From Symbiodinium natans (Eukaryota; Sar; Dinophyceae; Suessiales; Symbiodiniaceae), in assembly GCA_905221605.1 (NCBI GenBank), contig CAJNDS010000580.1, positions 379,276 to 443,275 on the forward strand: a stretch of DNA of 64,000 nucleotides, read 5' to 3'. Shown here one piece after another: positions 60,638 to 64,000 of this stretch. The notes beneath the pieces are model-generated. The model did not search any database, was not told the origin of the DNA, and saw only the letters and a program-made list of their open reading frames with translations. Made by a program: the position numbers and the translations under genes. The first letter of the stretch is position 1. Each line of letters begins with the position of its first letter.

Positions 60638-60764
60638 GCGGGGTCGGCGGCTTGAGCCGGAGGCTCTTAAATCCGGCCCCCGCGCCGCCCGTGGTCCAGG
60701 GCGGAGCCCGCGTCGCACTAAAGCGCTAGCTTTAAGGGGCGAGCGCCCGAGCCGCCGACCCCGC
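60638..60764. repeat. Inverted repeat, 15-bp perfect arms
   Basis: GCGGGGTCGGCGGCT (60638-60652) and AGCCGCCGACCCCGC (60750-60764) are exact inverses. The interior contains a further partial palindrome, TAAAGCGCTAGCTTTAA. It resembles a MITE or a structured RNA gene, but I see only one copy. Confidence 0.65.
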
Positions 60765-61467
60765 CCAAAATTGCTTCAAATTCGCGCGGGGCCCTTCGGG
60801 AGGCCTCCAAAACGGCATCCAAGGGGACGCAACACGCGGTGGTGCGAAAAGCACGAAAACCTCGTAAAAACCATGGGTTTTTACGAAAAACCGAGGCCAC
60901 AAAACACCCGCAGCACCCCATTAAACCCTCACGGGCGCGCATCATCGGCCCTAGCTTTTCACATGGGGCGCGCGCCAGGCCGAAACCACGTTTTTCAAGG
61001 TTTGGGGGGGGTACCGGAAGCCCAAAACCAGGCGAGCATCATGAGCATCAGCAGCCCTGGCCCGCGGGCCCAAGGCAATAAAAAACGCTGAAAAACGCTG
61101 AAATCACCGTAAATACCGTGTTTTTATGAGGTTTTTCACGCGTGCCTCCGACCCCCACCCCTGTTGCCCTTGACCCGCCCCCAAAGTGCGCATCATCGAA
61201 ACCCACGTCCGGGGGGGGGTCTGCTGATGCTGCTGATGCGCGGGGTCCGGGCGCATCATCGAGCCATCGCTTCTCTTGGGCTTCGTGGGGGGGTCCGGGC
61301 CCACGGCCCAGAGACCCAGCTGATGCTCATGATGCTCGGTTTGGGGGGGTGTTCCAACAGCAGAAAACCTCGTAAATACCGAGTGTTTTGTGGGTCCACG
61401 TAAAAACGCCCCTAAAATCGCTCATTTTACGCGCTCGAACGGCTTCGTGCCTACAAAACACCCGAAC

Positions 61468-61509
61468 AGCAGGACCCCGAATGCCCTTAAGGGCATTCGG
61501 GGTCTTGCT
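61468..61509. repeat. 42-bp palindrome
   Basis: The centre is CTTAAG at 61486-61491. Sixteen base pairs match without a break (61473-61504), and four more follow after one mismatch. There is no loop, so it would extrude as a cruciform or, as RNA, fold on itself. Confidence 0.85.
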
Positions 61510-61750
61510 TTTGGGGGTTTCGTGGGCACGCAAGCGTTCAAGCACATACAATCGGCGTGTTTAAGGGGGTTTTGGATGGCCTGGGGGAGGCCGCTGATGC
61601 TCATGATGCTCCCTTTCCTGGGTCCCAAAAGGCTTCCCAAGCCCAAAAACACGTGTTTACAGCGTTTTCTGAAGGTTTTTCGAAGGCAAAACGCATGCAT
61701 AGAATGCTTTTAAGGCCCCCAAACCAACCCCACTGATGCTCCTGATGCGG

Positions 61751-61790
61751 GTGCGCGCGCGCGCGCGCGGCGCGCGCGCGCGCGCGCGCC
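61751..61790. repeat. Alternating (CG)n tract
   Basis: About 40 bases of almost perfect CG alternation, followed by G-rich GGGGGGGAGG sequence. Alternating CG is the classical Z-DNA-prone sequence. Confidence 0.9.
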
Positions 61791-61950
61791 GGGGGGGGAG
61801 GGGGGGGGAGGGAGGGGGGGCGAAGGCAGGAGAAAGAGAGACAGAGAGAAGGAGAGGACAAAGACACGGGAAAGAGAAGACAGTGCCAAGGTTCAAGGTT
61901 TCGTGCTTTGGGGGGCGGGGGCCGGCCCGTGCCGCTAGGCCTGAAATTTA

Positions 61951-62224
61951 GGGTTTAGGGTTTAGGGTTTAGGGTTTAGGGTTTAGGGTTTAGGGTTTAG
62001 GGTTTAGGGTTTAGGGTTTAGGGTTTAGGGTAACCCCTAAACCCTTCAAAGCCGAAAACCCCAAACTCAAAAACCAAAAAACGAAAAGACCTCTAAGCCC
62101 AAAACCCAAAAAACCTAAACCCTAATCCTAAACCCTCAACCCTCAACCTGAACCCTAAACCCTAACCCCTACACCCTCAACCGAAAGGCCCTACCCCCCC
62201 AAACCCGCTAAACCCCTAAACCCC
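61951..62224. repeat. Head-to-head telomere arrays next to the LINE
   Basis: A clean G-strand array (about 61951-62030) turns directly into C-strand sequence (TTTAGGGTAACCCCTAAACC). This continues as a degraded C-strand array to the oligo-T that ends the non-LTR element. Confidence 0.9.
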
Positions 62225-64000
62225 TTTTTTAGTCTGCGAAAGGCACTTGCGATGCGTGCCCGTCAGCGCCAACTCTTTTGAAACCAACAAAAGTAGGGGT
62301 GAACCCTGAACTATCCTAAGACCAATGGGGGTGCAAGACTTCAAGTTTGCGCACTACGGGTGTGAGACAGATGCACGAATTTTCACGAAGCGGCTAGCCT
62401 GCTATGAGAAAGCAACACAACCCAAAGGAGACTAATCATAAAAAAAAAAACCCCAAAGTGTCCTAGAAGCTCTGCATCTGTCGGGGAAATGGGATCGTAG
62501 GGGTTAGGACCGGTGTCTCTTGAGGGGTTTATGGATAATGCGGGACCATCGTTCTTTATCATGAGCTTGCACATGGACGGCGCGGTAAAGCAAAGTGTTG
62601 TCAAGATGCACTAGATTGCGTGAGCAATGGGAGCGGCGTACGTGGTCGAGAGTGGGTATACTAAAAAAGGAGTGCTCCATATCTGCATGAGAAGGGGCAG
62701 AATCTGAAGCTAGATGTTGGATACGGTCATATGCCTCCGTGAAGCAAGCTTCACTCCAATGGAGTTTTGGGCGACCTGCTCGGTTGGGGCCATATGTACG
62801 GCGATAAGCCATTGAACTTTGAAAGGTAGATACTGACTCACAAGAATTTGGATGTCGAAGGAGATGTCCGAAAAATTTTAGACGATTCTGTGAGTAGACC
62901 TGGGAAGGAGGCTGAACATGTTTACACCGAAATGCAAGCTGGTGTAAATATAAATTGGAGCACTTGGCTTCTGTAGGATTGATGACCCTATGGTAGAAGG
63001 ATGACTTAATTTTAAAGATTCTGCGAAGTTGCTTATAGTGAATGGAGTCCAAATGCGTCAGCTGGGAAGCTGTAAGCTGCAAGCTTTCGACCGAGTAGAG
63101 CAGAATGGCCTGCACGACCGACCGATATACCGTAAGTTTCCATGAAGGTGGAAGACTAGAATGTGTCATAAGGGGTTTTAGCTTCTTAGCTGCAGATATA
63201 GCTTGAGAAATACGATAACGTAAGTGTTTCCCTTGGTTGTTTTTATCGTCCAAGTAAGCACCAAGGTACTTAACCTCTTCTACCAACTTAATGGTAGGAC
63301 CGGGCGCGGTCAGGCCTGAACATAGGGAGCAAGAGCATAGTTCTACGGGGGCGGGCGAGTAATGGAGGCGACGGTCAGAATTCATTCTAAGGTGCTCACA
63401 CTTATCGAGGTTCAGGAGGAGGCCTCTGCGGCATCCCTCGTACTGAATAAGATGCAACAAACGGTTAAGGGCATCTGCCGAAGTAGAGAGCAAGACAGTA
63501 TCATCAGCATACTCTAAATCCCAGAGTGGGCTGGGGAGTTGAAACACACCAGCAATGTGGCCGAAGCGAGTCTCATATTGGCTTTCGACTTCATCAAACA
63601 GATGGGTCAGCACGAAGCTAAATAGATAAGGGGAGAGAGGACATCCTTGACGTAAGCCTTTGGTTTGCACCTGTTCAGAGGATTTAATGTTGGAATCGCG
63701 GACCAGGAAGCGAGGAGAAGAGTAAAGAGACATGATGACTGACTGCAAATGAGTGGAGACGCCTAAATGTGCCAGGGCGGCCTGAATAGCAGTGAAGGTG
63801 ACCGAGTCAAAGGCTTTAGACCAATCGAGGAACAAGGCATGAAAAGAAGTAGTTTGCCTTTCAAAGATTTCAATAAGTCGACGGATTATGTGGATCGGTT
63901 GAGATGCAGAGCGATGTTTACGAAAACCAAACTGGGTAGGGCGGATTTTGTCATCAAAGAAGAGCTCAAGACGATGTTGAAGCATAGAGGCAAAGATTTT
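62225..64000 (-). mobile_element. Non-LTR (LINE-type) retrotransposon, 3' part
   Basis: The reverse-transcriptase frame (62504-63985 and beyond) is followed in element sense by about 275 bp of untranslated sequence ending in A6 (plus strand T6 at 62225-62230), directly against GGGGTTTAGGGG-type telomere repeat. The 5' part lies outside the window. A second T-run (62437-62447 is A10 on the plus strand) lies inside the untranslated region. Confidence 0.85.
62504..64000 (-). CDS. Non-LTR retrotransposon reverse transcriptase, C-terminal part
   Basis: The frame is open from the right edge to a TAA at 62504; numbering below is from the ATG at 63985, which is internal. It has GFRKHRS (20-26), LFLDWSKAFDSV (51-62) with the first catalytic Asp, GLRQGCPLSPYLFSF (110-124), EYADDTVLL (158-166) with the YADD active site, a LNLDKCEHLRMN block, and VKYLGAYLDD. 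A thumb-like helical region and a C-terminal RAGRPKLHW block follow. All core motifs are intact with no stop or frameshift, so this part could be functional. No RNase H is seen after it; the endonuclease would lie upstream, outside the window. Confidence 0.92.
   Translation of the reverse strand, partial: KIFASMLQHRLELFFDDKIRPTQFGFRKHRSASQPIHIIRRLIEIFERQTTSFHALFLDWSKAFDSVTFTAIQAALAHLGVSTHLQSVIMSLYSSPRFLVRDSNIKSSEQVQTKGLRQGCPLSPYLFSFVLTHLFDEVESQYETRFGHIAGVFQLPSPLWDLEYADDTVLLSTSADALNRLLHLIQYEGCRRGLLLNLDKCEHLRMNSDRRLHYSPAPVELCSCSLCSGLTAPGPTIKLVEEVKYLGAYLDDKNNQGKHLRYRISQAISAAKKLKPLMTHSSLPPSWKLTVYRSVVQAILLYSVESLQLTASQLTHLDSIHYKQLRRIFKIKSSFYHRVINPTEAKCSNLYLHQLAFRCKHVQPPSQVYSQNRLKFFGHLLRHPNSCESVSTFQSSMAYRRTYGPNRAGRPKLHWSEACFTEAYDRIQHLASDSAPSHADMEHSFFSIPTLDHVRRSHCSRNLVHLDNTLLYRAVHVQAHDKERWSRIIHKPLKRHRS

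Larger units (their letters stand above)
60600..61950. other. GC-rich, hairpin-rich segment with recurring GATGCTCATGATGC motif
   Basis: The composition differs from the telomere mosaic. Variants of GATGCTCATGATGC or its reverse GCATCATGAGCATC recur at about 61036-61050, 61229-61245, 61321-61340, 61594-61610 and 61732-61748; shorter GCGCATCATCG forms occur at about 60938, 61190 and 61254. AAAACCTCGTAAA-like words recur too (60855, 61366). Notable hairpins lie at 60638-60764, 60863-60885 and 61468-61509. Open frames on both strands (for example 60630-61091) show no domain. I cannot assign a function. Confidence 0.6.

Noticed and set aside
60320-60655. Proline-rich and glycine-rich frames over the poly-C tract
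   Set aside because: They are translations of a homopolymer, present on both strands, with no conserved flank.
61751-61790. CG tract as a CpG-island promoter
   Set aside because: It is a pure alternating microsatellite with no gene beside it; the promoter idea has no support in the sequence.

Overview
The window looks like nuclear DNA of a dinoflagellate (about 0.8 confident). Three things point there. The commonest sequence is the 7-mer TTTAGGG/CCCTAAA, the telomere repeat type of dinoflagellates, plants and several other algae. The long coding block is a Ty1/copia-type polyprotein with the unusual extra domains I associate with dinoflagellate copia elements. Both LTRs of that element carry, in element sense, TTTTGGCTCAAG, the 3' part of the dinoflagellate spliced leader. 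There are no bacterial-style operons and almost no conventional host genes.

Layout. Positions 1-35844 are a mosaic: interstitial telomere-type arrays of about 30-230 bp, in both orientations, separated by 50-400 bp of other sequence. Much of the other sequence belongs to short palindromic (MITE-like) families that recur across the window. I name them A to N here; several show long terminal inverted repeats. Only two small host-type exon candidates stand out (about 21.95-22.24 kb, and 27.5-27.84 kb on the minus strand). Positions 35845-45696 hold a nearly complete copia-type LTR retrotransposon on the minus strand, with identical 221-bp LTRs, inserted into a TTTGGGG array with a 5-bp TGGGG target duplication. 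Positions 46.5-50.9 kb are a GC-rich island of CCCTACCC and CACCAAAA minisatellites folded into nested inverted repeats, one with arms of about 600 bp. Positions 51-56.2 kb return to telomere mosaic. Positions 56.5-57.3 kb hold a decayed, AT-richer Polinton/Maverick-type integrase. Positions 57.6-60.3 kb are telomere mosaic again, and 60.3-61.95 kb is a C-run followed by a GC-rich, hairpin-rich segment with a recurring GATGCTCATGATGC motif. Positions 62.2-64.0 kb hold the 3' part of a non-LTR retrotransposon (minus strand) that runs off the right edge.

The copia element is the main biological content. Its reading frames in order carry gag with a CCCH and a CCHC zinc motif, two tandem aspartic-protease-like domains, a segment with cytosine-C5-methyltransferase-like motifs, a DDE integrase, a segment with the HxD...H...R signature of 2-oxoglutarate/Fe(II) dioxygenases, then reverse transcriptase, RNase H and a C-terminal membrane-type extension. 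A possible DNA-methylation writer and a possible oxidising enzyme on one mobile element is the most unusual feature of the window. The frame changes three times, and homopolymers (G3, G6, A6) lie at or within each junction, although the LTRs are identical, so sequencing indels, very recent decay or programmed frameshifting all remain possible.

The telomere arrays look secondary. In several copies of MITE family C the array interrupts the MITE near one inverted-repeat end, and in several places G-strand and C-strand arrays meet directly like fused telomeres. This suggests repeated insertion or healing of breaks with telomere repeat, or end joining, followed by local amplification of variant units (8-, 9- and 11-mers).
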